This document shows, piece after piece, positions 35,927-46,355 of a stretch of 64,000 bases of DNA; position 1 is the stretch's first letter, and every line of letters starts with the position of its first letter. The stretch lies in the NCBI GenBank assembly GCA_001592805.2, contig CP051142.1, forward strand, positions 2,666,001-2,730,000, in the 5' to 3' direction. This DNA is from Peltaster fructicola. Lineage: Eukaryota > Ascomycota > Dothideomycetes. The translations under genes were made by a program, and so were the position numbers. The notes beneath the pieces were generated by a model. It had not been told where the DNA came from, searched no databases, and saw only the letters and a list, made by a program, of their open reading frames with translations.

Positions 35927-37090
35927 ATGGACTTCATCGTTGGGACATTCAACACTTCCGACCTGTTCATCTTGCACTTCTCGCCGGCCACAGCATCGAA
36001 GTCAGCGTCAATTACGATTGTCCGGTCATTGCCTGCCATAGGCTCCCACTCGTGGCTCGCTCTGTCAGAGCCACGGGTTGATACGAGGAAAAGGTTGCTC
36101 TACGCCACAACATGGACAGAGCCTCCATCAATCGCCGCATATGCAGTCAACCCAACCACGAGGGATATCCAGTTCGTCAATGCAAAACCTGTGAAGGCGC
36201 GCCCAGGCTACGTTTGTGTGAGCGGGACCCATGTCTACTCTGTTGGCGGCCCCACAGGTGAAGCGTTTACGCTTCTCCCCGACGGTGGCATAGGCGACTT
36301 GGTGCAAGAGTTGTCCTTCGTCGATGATACCAGCACGTCCGCCCGTGCAGCTGTACCACATGGCGATTTCGGAGGCTTACGCCATGGCTCCCATTCTGTG
36401 GATCTGAGTCCGGATCGTCGCAGTCTGTACGTGGCAGACATTGGTCGAAATGCTATCTTCACATATTCGATCAACAAGACACGAGGAGGCACACCTCATC
36501 TAACTCTAGGATCTAAGCACGTCTCGCCAAGATCGAACGACGGACCACGGCATACTTGGCCCCATCCCAATGGCCAGATACTGTACTCACTACAAGAGCA
36601 CAGTAGTATGGTCGACCTCTTCAACATTGCAGTAGACGGCACCACACTGACACATCTGGGCGGCGTAAAGATCATTCCAGAGGATAAGGATCCTGTGAAC
36701 TACTGGGCAGATGAGGTTCGACTCAGTACGACAACGGCCGACGAGAGGGAGGCGCAGCCGAGATATCTGTATGCATCAACGAGAGGACTACACAAGGACA
36801 CTATGGGTTATGTGGCTGTTTTTGAGCTGAATCCTGATGGCTCGTTGCAATCTGACACTGCTGTGTGCATCTGGGAGACTCCCACTAGTGGTGGTATTGC
36901 TAATGCCATTGAGCCGGCACCTCGATCGAGAGCTTCTGGACTTGAGTATCTTGCGATGACTGATAGTGAGCAGGGCTGGGTGTTTATACTTGCTTTCGAT
37001 GGAACCTCTATCTCCGAAACGGCCAGAGTGAAACTCGGACAAGCCGAAGACGGACAGGGCATACAGGCAGCAACAGCAGTCTGGCTATAG
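35927..37090 (+). CDS. Carboxy-cis,cis-muconate cyclase-like propeller protein
   Basis: This intronless 387 aa protein belongs to the seven-bladed beta-propeller lactonase family that includes the fungal 3-carboxy-cis,cis-muconate lactonizing enzyme of the beta-ketoadipate pathway. Family features are the strand start DFIVGTFNTSDLFILHF, HGSHSVDLSPDRRSLYVADIGRNAIFTY, PRHTWPHPNGQILYSLQEHSSMVDLF, and the repeated blade ends such as RYLYASTRG. These fit the Neurospora enzyme group, in which His, Arg and Glu residues line the site. Related paralogs act on other lactones, so the substrate is not proven. The ATG at 35927 is the first in frame. There is no signal peptide. Confidence 0.8.
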   Translation: MDFIVGTFNTSDLFILHFSPATASKSASITIVRSLPAIGSHSWLALSEPRVDTRKRLLYATTWTEPPSIAAYAVNPTTRDIQFVNAKPVKARPGYVCVSGTHVYSVGGPTGEAFTLLPDGGIGDLVQELSFVDDTSTSARAAVPHGDFGGLRHGSHSVDLSPDRRSLYVADIGRNAIFTYSINKTRGGTPHLTLGSKHVSPRSNDGPRHTWPHPNGQILYSLQEHSSMVDLFNIAVDGTTLTHLGGVKIIPEDKDPVNYWADEVRLSTTTADEREAQPRYLYASTRGLHKDTMGYVAVFELNPDGSLQSDTAVCIWETPTSGGIANAIEPAPRSRASGLEYLAMTDSEQGWVFILAFDGTSISETARVKLGQAEDGQGIQAATAVWL

Positions 37091-37274
37091 AGGGCGCCGC
37101 GGACGATGCTGCGGTTGGCTCATCATCGAGTAGTCCCTGACACAGGAGTACGTGCTCTCGAAGAAGTGTCATATGTTACAACGAGACTATGGTTGTATCT
37201 ACGTGCAAACACCATTCGCAATACAGATCATCTCCAATCGTTCATTCGACCTCATATGCTCACCTCTAGCTAGT

Positions 37275-40200
37275 TCAGTCATCCTTCGATGCCCTGTTGT
37301 ACGATGGCATGGCCTTTGCGAACCAAATGGCTACTTCATCACTTGAGTGATATGCCACGCCCTTATCAGCACTCTCTGAAGGAACATGCTGCTGTTGTGC
37401 ATGTGTGGCCGACAAGCGACGTGCAACCTCGTTGGCCTCATTGAGTGTTACCAGGATGCGCTTCGCTCGTCCGCTGGCCTCTAGCTGCGCTTTTGTCTCT
37501 TGCATGAGCTGCCAGATACTTTCCAGCAAGGACATTTCTGCGACATTTCGTCTTAGGAAGTGCTCAGGCGCGCGTGTTGTCAGATCGTCCCTGCGTGGGG
37601 GAATGCGGTTGATCGACCTGAATGGCTCCCAAGCAGCTCGGTCAGTAGCATGGGTGAAGTAGTGAGCGAGCACCTTGTCCTCTACCTGTGCATATGGCGT
37701 TCGTCCAGTAGCATTCTCCCGGTGTATGAGCTGTGGGTTGTGTTTGATGATAAGCTTGCACACTGATAGATTGCTGCGATCTACTGCTGTGTGTAATGGA
37801 GTCTGCCCTTGCCCATCAATGAAGTCTAGCTCAACGCCTTTGCTGGCATCGAGCAGCATCTGACCAGTCAGACCTTCATGATCCAAGGTGCATACCTGTG
37901 ACAACCACAGAGCAAAAGGTGTGCGAGTATGGTCGCCAGCCGCACTTCTCTCTTCAAACAAGCTCTCCAGCAAGCGTTTGTCGATCAGGCCGAGCATCTT
38001 CTGGAGTGCCACACGGTGCGATTTGGAAGTGTTTGACCAGGAAGTTCTCGATAGGAGCATGTGTATGATATTGCGGCCGTTTTTGTCTCGTGCAGTCTGA
38101 TCTGCACCAGCCTCGATGAGCAGCCTGGCATCCTGCTCATGACAAAGTGCGAAAGCGATGTGTAGAGGCGTGAGACCTTGCTCGGATTTGGTGTTGATTG
38201 AGTCTGGCATCATCTTGATGAGATGCTCAACCAGGTCGATCGATCCTCCCGACTGACTTTCGACCGCTTTTCCACGCCCTGACATGATAGCACAGTGAAG
38301 TGTAAGCTCAGTGCGAATGCCGAGGAAGTATTTGACCAATTTCTCGAATCCACCCTCGATCCGTTCAAGTTGCTGTACGCGTTTGTCCTCAGGATGTGTA
38401 GCGGCGTAGTACTTGTAGCAGCGTAAAGGAGCATCGCTTTGGAACCACTCAACAAGTTCGAGTGAGCCTCTGTAGGCAGCTTCGTGTATGGGAGGACGAA
38501 TGTGCTCGTATGGTTCATATGTTTGCTGCTGGTGACCTAGCTTGTTGTCAGTAGTCATCAGATTGACCAACACTAAGACTTACCTCGCATCGCCCATTCT
38601 TTCTTCTTCACTCCTCGAACCGACAAGCCTTGGTAGTACTTAGGCTTCTCGTCCAGCTCAGTACCGCTCTTCTTGATGAATTGTTGCAATGGAACGCCTG
38701 CGCAGGTACTCTTGATTAGAATACTGACACACTGAGGATCGTTGGCCGAGATAGCATAGAGGAAGTCATCGCGGCTCACAGAGAAAGGGACAGGATCTTC
38801 AGTCCCCTGCTCTGTGTTTGTCGGACGATACCTAGTACCAGCGTCAAGCAGGAAGCCCAAAGCCTTGGTGTCACCTTGCCAAATTGCCCATTGAATGAGG
38901 TTCTGTGGCCGCTGCAGCAAAGACCGGTTGGACTGCTCACATTCGTCCTCGTCTTTTTGTGTGCTTGAGCACTTCACGTTCTTCGGATTGAAGAACGTGC
39001 AGTCGTTGACTCCCCAGCCCCACTTGAGCATCGCAGATGGCTGGTGGGTACTCCGAGCTGAAGCAGCGACCTCACCCACGTTGTCAACTGTGAACTTGTC
39101 GCCGATGATCTCCGTTTCAAGAGGGATGTCACTTTCGCTGTTGTCATCCTCGCTGTCTGTATGGTCATTTCCGTCATCACCCTGACCGCGCAGTCGCACT
39201 CGTCGTCGATCGCGGTCTTCCACAGTAGGAGAGTATTGTGCTTTAGCAAGCTGTAGTATGATATCCGCAAGCTCGTAGTGACCACGCAGAATTGCGATCG
39301 CGAACGGTGTGAATCCCATGGCATCTTGTGAAGAGATCTCCAAAGACGACTGCTGTGTACCTTCTGAGTCCGTCCATGGCATGAGAGCGTAACTCCTCAC
39401 TGCTTCCACGTCTCCACGCCAAGCGGCATCGAAGAGCTCCGCGTATCTCTGCGTCTCATCAGCTGAATGCACTGATCTGAACTCAAGCTTGATGCCCTTG
39501 AAGTCTGCATAGCCATGAGGCGCCCAGATCTTGTCGGTCCGCTCCTCTGGTACCTTGATGTTGGGGTGCAGCTCGTAGAACCCCTTAGCACCACGCTTTC
39601 TCAGCGTAGCCTCAAGTTCACGATACTTGTCCATTGCGTCAAATATCGCAGCCTTCTTCTCTTCCAAACCTCTCTGTTGTTGAGCTTTCTTCTGTTTGGC
39701 GACATGATCTCTCCAGCAATTCCGGTAGTTCTGCTTGGCTTTAGACAGTTGTTGCTCAGCCATCCAGCGCTGATATGTGTCCGGCTCAAAGGCATCCAAA
39801 TAATGAACATCCGATTGCAGGGGCACTGGCGCTTTGTCGTCCCCTTCTTCGGCACTCCAACTCTTCAGTTCGAGCAATTTCGAAACGACGAGATCAAGCA
39901 ATGTCGTACCTTTGGTGTAGTTGCGCCTCCACTCGTCCTGCAAGACTTGGCCGCCGTACTTCGACAGTGTGTTGACATTCACGTCATGCTCTCTCACCAT
40001 AGCGAGGGCCACTTCTGGTAGCTCACATTGCACCGCCAAGATCACTGGCTGCTCGAGACCCACCTCATATTGCTTCTCGAGTTGAGTGAGCATAAAATGC
40101 ATATTGTTCTCAACAAGAGGTTGTGCAGCTTTAATGTATGCCGAGCGGGTGATGGTCGATCTCGCGCCCAGTGTCATGAGCTTCAGAGCCGTCAATGCAT

Positions 40201-42676
40201 CCCGTGCCTCGATAGCTGACATCAACGCTGATTTGACTTCAGGATTCCATGCGCTGCCACCTGACGTGCAATGGTTGATAGCACGTTTAACTCCAACCTG
40301 ATCGCTGTGCTCGTATACTTCCAATAACTCCGGAGCATCAACGGCACATACATGGAATGCTGTCTTGTTCCGCATGTCTGCCTGTGAGCATGTAGCACCA
40401 AGCTCGAAGAGAGTTTGAGACATTTCCTCTGCCTTCTTCTGTGGCAATTGCAACGCAAGTACCAGAGTGAGTAATGCTGCCTTGGGAGTGCCTGGTGCAT
40501 GCTGATGAAAGATTTTGGCAGGCAGAAGTACGTCTGCTCCAAAGTCCTGAACCAGGCACTTCACGATGTCGATGTGGCCTTTGATGATGGCCAAATGTAA
40601 TGGTGAGACTGCGGTGTCCCATGCGACGATGTTGACATCGTAGACATCAGGGTCGTCCTTGTCGTCATCACTGAGTGCAGCACTAGTAGAGTCGATCTCT
40701 GGCGACTTGATGTTGATGATCGAGTTCTCCGTTGTGGCATCGATTTCAGTCTGAACTTCTTCAACTATGTCGACGTCAGAGTCACTCTCGCTGACGTCTT
40801 CCTCAAAGGTCGATGCCAATGCCTTGGCACGATGTGCTTCACGACGGGCATCAATCTTGTCATTCTCTTCTTCCTCGTTTGCAGCACTCTTTGTCAGTAG
40901 AGCTTTCACCATGGCTAGATTACCTCGCATACAGGCAAGATGCAAAGCAGTGCGGCCATCGACAAGACGTGCGATCAGTCTTGCACCTTTATCGATCAAC
41001 AGCTGCACAACTTCTGAGGTTGATTGCATGACAGCAAGATGCAATGGTGTGCGTCCGGTGTAGTCGCGAGTATCAGGGTTGTTGCCCTCTTGCTCAAGCC
41101 AGCTTTCAATGTACTCGACATCGCCGTCGACAATAGCGCGGCAAAGCATCCCAGTGTTACCAACATATGCCATCTCGGTGTAGTCATCTGCTGATAGAGG
41201 ATTGAAGGATCCAATGGACTGTCTGCCTGGATCATCTTTGATGAAGGTGATGTCGCCAGACACATAGATCCTGTTTTCGGTCTCATGGACCTCCTCCTCT
41301 TCCATGTTGGTAGGCTTTGGGCAGTGGCCACAACAATCGTGGATCACATCATTCACAGAACCGAAGAACGCTGGATGGCGGTGAAGGTGTACTTCACGAT
41401 CTTTTGGCTTGTTCCACTCAGCGTTGAGCAATAAGTCTTTGGTGTATAGGAGTTTCTCGATCTTGGCGGCATGAAACTTTGGTCCGTAGGGAATCGTGAA
41501 TGTGTGGTAGCTAGACACATCTTCTTCGTCAGCCCATTCGGCAAGCTCGTCTTCGTGGTCAGCCTTGATGTCACCGACAAGTTTGTATGCTCGTCTGCGC
41601 TGACGATTGGCAGCAGGTCTTCCTCTTTCCAAGCGACGCTGATCAAGGTATGCATCTCTCGCAGAACTGCTAGGAAGCTTCTCAAGCACAAGCAAGCGAG
41701 CTAGACCTTCGGTACGCAGGAACGATCGCTCGTAGATTGTCGGATCGATGCGTGATCGATCGAGATCAGGCCAGTATACTTCGAAGCCACGATGTCGGTA
41801 TTTCGAAAGGCGGTTCTCGTAGGAAGGCGAACGACGAGTCAGGTCGACTACATTGGCCTGCGTCATGTATGCTACCACGGCGCGAGGGTTGACCCAAACT
41901 TGTTTACCGTCGAACGCTGCGCAACTGCAGTCCACATCGAAGCCTGTGAGTATCTCTGAAATGGACTTGTAGATGCGTAGGACGATCTGGATGTGTCGTG
42001 TTGGGTACTGACTGGCGATGGTGATGGCATTCTTGGTACGCACGGTTGTAGTCTCAACTAGCAATGCATCTTTGACCTTCTGCTCGATTTGACGAATCTT
42101 GTCGATAGCTTGCTCCTCAGATAGGCCGTAGATGAACAGATCGATGTCAGATGCCGGCGCAAACACTTCATGGTAGAATTGTCTCATGGAACGCTTTGAC
42201 CCTTGGTACTTCTCAGGAACAGGAAGCAGTGATGTGACAACGGAAGAGCCAGCTGCAACGACGTTCGACCAATCCATATCTGAGAGGGCTGATTCAGAGA
42301 AGAGTGAGAACTGCTTCTTGAACCTGACCAAGGAATCAACGATGGCTGGAGAGCCACGAGACTTTCGTTCTTGAGGTTGAAGTGGCATGATGTAGGATTC
42401 GATGGTCTTCTCAGATTCTGTTGCAAGGTCCCGGGCACGGATATTCAGACTGTCCTTGTGGCCGGCAAAGACTGGCAGGATATTGGGAATGCTCACTGCT
42501 GGGTGATCTGGCTGTTGTGCGAACGCCTTTCGTAGCTCGGTATCATATTGCTTGTATGGCTCGAGCAGCTCGAGCAGGGGCTTGTCCTTGTTGTTGTTTA
42601 CATACTGAAGGAAGTCGTTATGTTTGGCAGGGAGGGGCGGGAACGAGAGCTTTATAGCGTTGTCAATGGTCGTCAT
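37275..42676 (-). CDS. Ankyrin-repeat protein with nucleotidyltransferase-like N-terminus
   Basis: Two exons, 42676-38584 and 38536-37275, joined by a 47 bp intron (gtaagt...tag) through a Gly codon, encode about 1784 aa. Residues 137-260 carry a nucleotidyltransferase-like pattern: VVAAGSSVV (Gly143-Ser144), then ASDIDLFIYG (Asp177, Asp179), then GFDVDCSCAAFDG (Asp247, Asp249). This matches the hG[GS]...[DE]h[DE]...h[DE]h arrangement of the superfamily. A CxxC/His-rich stretch (HDCCGHCPKP) lies near residue 435. Ankyrin repeats follow in several groups: clear units such as DYTGRTPLHLAVMQST and DGRTALHLACMRGNLAMVKALL, others in the middle, and several in the second exon (EQGLTPLHIAFALCHEQDARLLIEAGADQ). 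Acidic linkers and a coiled coil (about residues 1000-1060) separate them. Function unknown. The start is ATG 42676; the upstream frame opens from TTG. Confidence 0.82.
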
Positions 42677-43681
42677 GTTCAAGTTTCGGTGGTCTTGAGA
42701 AGGATGAAGAGCAACAGTACCATCAAGCGACCATCCTGATGTTTTTGTAGTCGTCTAGCGCTGCGGTGCTCCCAAGAAGTGGCGGGCTTTAGGTAGGCAG
42801 CAGAGGTGGAGCTAATGCAGCGCGCCGCTCACTAAATTCTATTGATGTGAATTCAGTGGACTTGACGCCTAGAAACTCCAGACTGCGCACATGATGCCCA
42901 ATGCTTTGTGCTGTCATAGTACTGTGCGGTGATTTCTTGATATGACCATAGGAGTCCGCAGAGACAACCATGCTTGAGCGATAGGGCGTGCTCTTGACCG
43001 TTGTGAGTTTCGTTATAAGCTTAGGTGTTGATGAATTGACATCTACGTTATGCCGCTGGTAGCTTCTTCGACACTGACACGCGCAGTAGCAGAGATTCAT
43101 TGTGTGGTGTCGCATGTACTAGGTATGGCATGGAGTCGATCTCCGGTATAGCGACAGGCCTCTCGATATGAAACTCTTGCGATCGTGCAGGAGTCTCGAT
43201 GTACTATGAACTCGATATTCCCATGGTGACATCTGGGTCTGCAACGGCGCTCTCCCTGAGCGGTAGGGATGTGCAACTCCATCCTTGCCTGAGCGATAGG
43301 TTGCACCTTTGAGGTAGGCGAGGCATCGAAGTATCCTTGAGCGGATGTCCGATTTTGACGATTAAGATCTGTAACATCAACAATGCTTAAGCGATATGAA
43401 GCGCCTCCAACAAAGACTGAGCGTTAGGGCATCTGAGCGAAGCCTCGACGGATCTCGAGACTCGATGTCTCCATACTGGTGGTCAGATCTGTAGCGACAT
43501 CCCATCATGATGATAAGAAAGCTAGCTCTGGAACGCTGAATGTCGCTGTTCCAGATCTTTACATGTGACCGGGCAATGGACAAGCAGCGCATTCTGTATT
43601 GTGGTGACGCACGAGTTAGCACGACTGTTGCACAGCGCTGCCGAAGGATATCTCTCTCGGACAGTGCTGGCGACGAGTGCT
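42677..43681. other. 1 kb spacer with degenerate repeats
   Basis: This region lies upstream of the ankyrin gene and downstream of the BOR1-like gene. It has no credible gene. Its notable content is a set of about seven copies of a CYTGAGCG(A/G/T)TAGG-like motif between 42973 and 43440, described separately. Confidence 0.5.
42973..43500. repeat. Degenerate CTGAGCGATAGG motif array
   Basis: Related words occur at 42973-42986 (cttgagcgataggg), 43255-43268 (cctgagcggtaggg), 43288-43300 (cctgagcgatagg), 43335-43347 (ccttgagcggatg), 43386-43397 (cttaagcgatat), 43416-43429 (actgagcgttaggg) and 43433-43440 (ctgagcga). Flanks also echo each other, for example agatctgtaacatc at about 43365 and agatctgtagcgacatc at about 43486. 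This looks like a decayed tandem array, or a cluster of binding sites upstream of the ankyrin gene. Confidence 0.5.
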
Positions 43682-45475
43682 TCAGTCTGTCTTGATGGAT
43701 ACGTCAGACTCGTGTTTGACTTCGACACCATCAGGAGAATCGCTGCCTTCGACCACTCCTTTCTCGATGTCTGCGGCATTCCCTCTTCGCTCAGCCCCGG
43801 TGACTTCATTGCTCGACGTCAAAGGGATCACCACATCGTCTTCAGGTCGACCATCGCGGCATGCCCACTTGTCGACATATCTCAGTACGGGTCTCGGCCA
43901 GATGCGATTCATCACCAGAAGTCTGAACGGCACCAGGGCAATGATGATGACGGGAAAGGCCGGACCGGCGACTGTGAGCGTGACGATGAACACCACGACA
44001 GCCATTACGATCTCGAAGAGTGTGTATCCATGGATCGGCCAGTAGCTCTGTATGTCGTCTGGTAATGCTGGCAGCTCAGAGGGTGGCGTGAGCATGTAGA
44101 ATGTTCTTTGAAGGACTGGATTGACACTTAGACTCTGCTGGCCCATGAAGATGAACAAGCCAGCTAGCACACTCGTGGGTGTAAGGCCCAGCACAAGCTG
44201 CAAAGGTGGTGCGATGAACACCAAGATTGCGCCAGCGTGCAGGAAAGAGCTCCATCGTTGTTCATAGACTCGTTGGACAGGTTTCTGAACCACTTGCTCA
44301 ATCCCATGCTTGTCAATGACTGTCTGTTCAGTATATTCGCCTTTGACATCGTGCATTAGACTCTCAGAGTGTAGAGGCGCTTGTGGCAAGAGTCCATTTG
44401 CTGGTGGAATGCCAAGAATGCCGCAAAGGGCAGTGGTGAGGCCAAGAAGCACAATATCCTGCGCGTAGCCTGTGGGCTTGCGGATGCCGTATCGCTTGAT
44501 AGTACAGATAATGCTGCTGATCTCGTGGTCAAAGAAGAACAAGATGGTGATGATCGCACCAGGTATCATAGCTGCAAAAACCCAGCCGACTGGCAGACGC
44601 CAGAATGGCACATAGAAGTGTTCTCGACCTGGTAGACTGGGCACAAAAGCCTGACTACTCGTTGCTAGAGTGCCCTTGTCGACATTTTTGAGCTCGCCGA
44701 CATACGGCATGCCGATGAAAAAGATGATACTGATAGCTGCAGCATACTCTTGAAGACCCATTCGGATGTAGCGATGGAAGAGTGGCTCCCAGCTGTTGGC
44801 ATAAGAAAGGAACAATGCGAGGATGAATGTGCCGATCGCACCTATTATTGCGTAAAGGAACCCGTCAAAGGGAAGATCTGTATGTGCCCTCTCCAGCTCC
44901 TGCACCGCTTTGTGAAAATAGATGATAGAGTTCAGGAGACTGAAGATCTCGCAGCTGAACTCAGTGACGTACAGCATGGTCCATTCGTGTGCGTTGAAGA
45001 TAGCCAGAACGATGTGCATCCAACCAGCATGTATCAATGACCATGCCATGAACTGTAGGAAGTCAACATTGAAAGAGTCTGTACTTAGGGAGTAGATGTT
45101 CTCTGCCAGCACAGAGAATGGTCCGGTAACTCCCAGGATGGTGAGAGGTTGGATCGAGAAGACCGAGAAGATAACACCACATAGCCCAGTGCTGAAGACT
45201 ACCTCAATTGTTCCCCAATTCTTTCCAGTCAAGACGTATAAATCGCTTGCGAATGTGATGCCCGGTAGCAAGTTGGTGAAGAAAACATACACGGAGCTTG
45301 CGAATACAAGCTGATTGAACACAGTCCAGTCTGATGGGAAGCGCTTGATGTAATTTCTCAGGTCCTGGCTAAGCAGACGAAATGGTCGCAGGGCGCCATG
45401 CTTGCTAAAGACCGTAGTCGTGCGCGATGGTCTGTCAGGACTCGACCTGTCACGCCTTCGTTGTAGGCCAAGCAT
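43682..45475 (-). CDS. BOR1: SLC4/BOR1-type anion transporter
   Basis: This 597 aa polytopic membrane protein belongs to the bicarbonate/borate transporter (SLC4) family; yeast Bor1 exports borate at the plasma membrane. Family features are RFPSDWTVFNQLVFASSVYVF, the helix with ITFASDLYVLTGKNWG, LTILGVTGPFSVLAENIYSL, VGWVFAAMIPGAIITILFFFDHEISSII, and the highly conserved DIVLLGLTTALCGILGIPPANGLLPQAPLH. About 10-13 hydrophobic helices are visible. The C-terminus is soluble and acidic. The start is ATG 45475 (MLGLQRRRDR); a GTG at 45490 opens the frame. Whether it moves borate or bicarbonate cannot be read from sequence. Confidence 0.92.
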   Translation of the reverse strand: MLGLQRRRDRSSPDRPSRTTTVFSKHGALRPFRLLSQDLRNYIKRFPSDWTVFNQLVFASSVYVFFTNLLPGITFASDLYVLTGKNWGTIEVVFSTGLCGVIFSVFSIQPLTILGVTGPFSVLAENIYSLSTDSFNVDFLQFMAWSLIHAGWMHIVLAIFNAHEWTMLYVTEFSCEIFSLLNSIIYFHKAVQELERAHTDLPFDGFLYAIIGAIGTFILALFLSYANSWEPLFHRYIRMGLQEYAAAISIIFFIGMPYVGELKNVDKGTLATSSQAFVPSLPGREHFYVPFWRLPVGWVFAAMIPGAIITILFFFDHEISSIICTIKRYGIRKPTGYAQDIVLLGLTTALCGILGIPPANGLLPQAPLHSESLMHDVKGEYTEQTVIDKHGIEQVVQKPVQRVYEQRWSSFLHAGAILVFIAPPLQLVLGLTPTSVLAGLFIFMGQQSLSVNPVLQRTFYMLTPPSELPALPDDIQSYWPIHGYTLFEIVMAVVVFIVTLTVAGPAFPVIIIALVPFRLLVMNRIWPRPVLRYVDKWACRDGRPEDDVVIPLTSSNEVTGAERRGNAADIEKGVVEGSDSPDGVEVKHESDVSIKTD

Positions 45476-46355
45476 AATGTTCAGTGACACGGTTCAGAAA
45501 CCACCGGCGACTCTTAAACCTCGTCGTGAATTATCGGGTATGGTCACTGCTCTCCATCGCGGTCTGTTGACGCGCGTACCAGCATGATGAAACCGCTGGA
45601 ATCATTGACGATGTGTATGGCCGAAGATCTCTGCGTCTCGCAGAAACACGTGCACGTCAAACAGAATGTGTCATCACCGTTGAGCCTCAACTACCGCTGG
45701 ACGCTGCCAAGATCAGAGCTTGGCGATGGCGTCGGTGGCGCGAGAGGTATGTGCCGAGATACTTGTGCATCGCGAGGTGTTGCAAGACGATTTGCTTCAA
45801 GGATGAGGAAGGAGAGAAAGCGAGGATGCCATGGTAAAGACTCCTTTGTTGATTACAGAAATGATCATTAAACGATTCTATTGGTTGCATCCTGCAACAC
45901 AAAGTGCAGAATTGCTGACCGCTCGGCACCTCTTGTGGGGTCCATGTTGATCATTCTTAAGACATCTGCTGAGATACATCCATTCATGTCATCTGCAAGA
46001 CTTCACGGTCTCCGTCATCATGTCTATACTCTTGGTTTTTACAGGAGGCTTATCCCGTGCGTCTTCTCGTGACCATTGGTAACGAGTAGCGCATGCTGTG
46101 CACCGCTCTGGATGGCTGATGAGATATCAGTGATTGTGAACGAACCTTCTTGGTCTCTCTGTCACTGTCTGACTCTATAGACTGCCAAACTGGACGTAAT
46201 GAGTGGCGCTCCTGATGCAATGAGGGTATTGATGACAACTCTGCCCAAATGAAAGCGCCACAGGCTCGACTGTATGAGGGTGTCGTGGTCGAACGCAACA
46301 TGCAAATGCATAGGAGCACGGATCTGATGTATCGATAATCGGTGGACCTGCCGCC
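45476..46355. other. Spacer
   Basis: This 0.9 kb lies between the BOR1-like start and the nitrate reductase 3' end. It contains only short frames (about 95 codons at most). I see no RNA gene or repeat. Confidence 0.35.
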
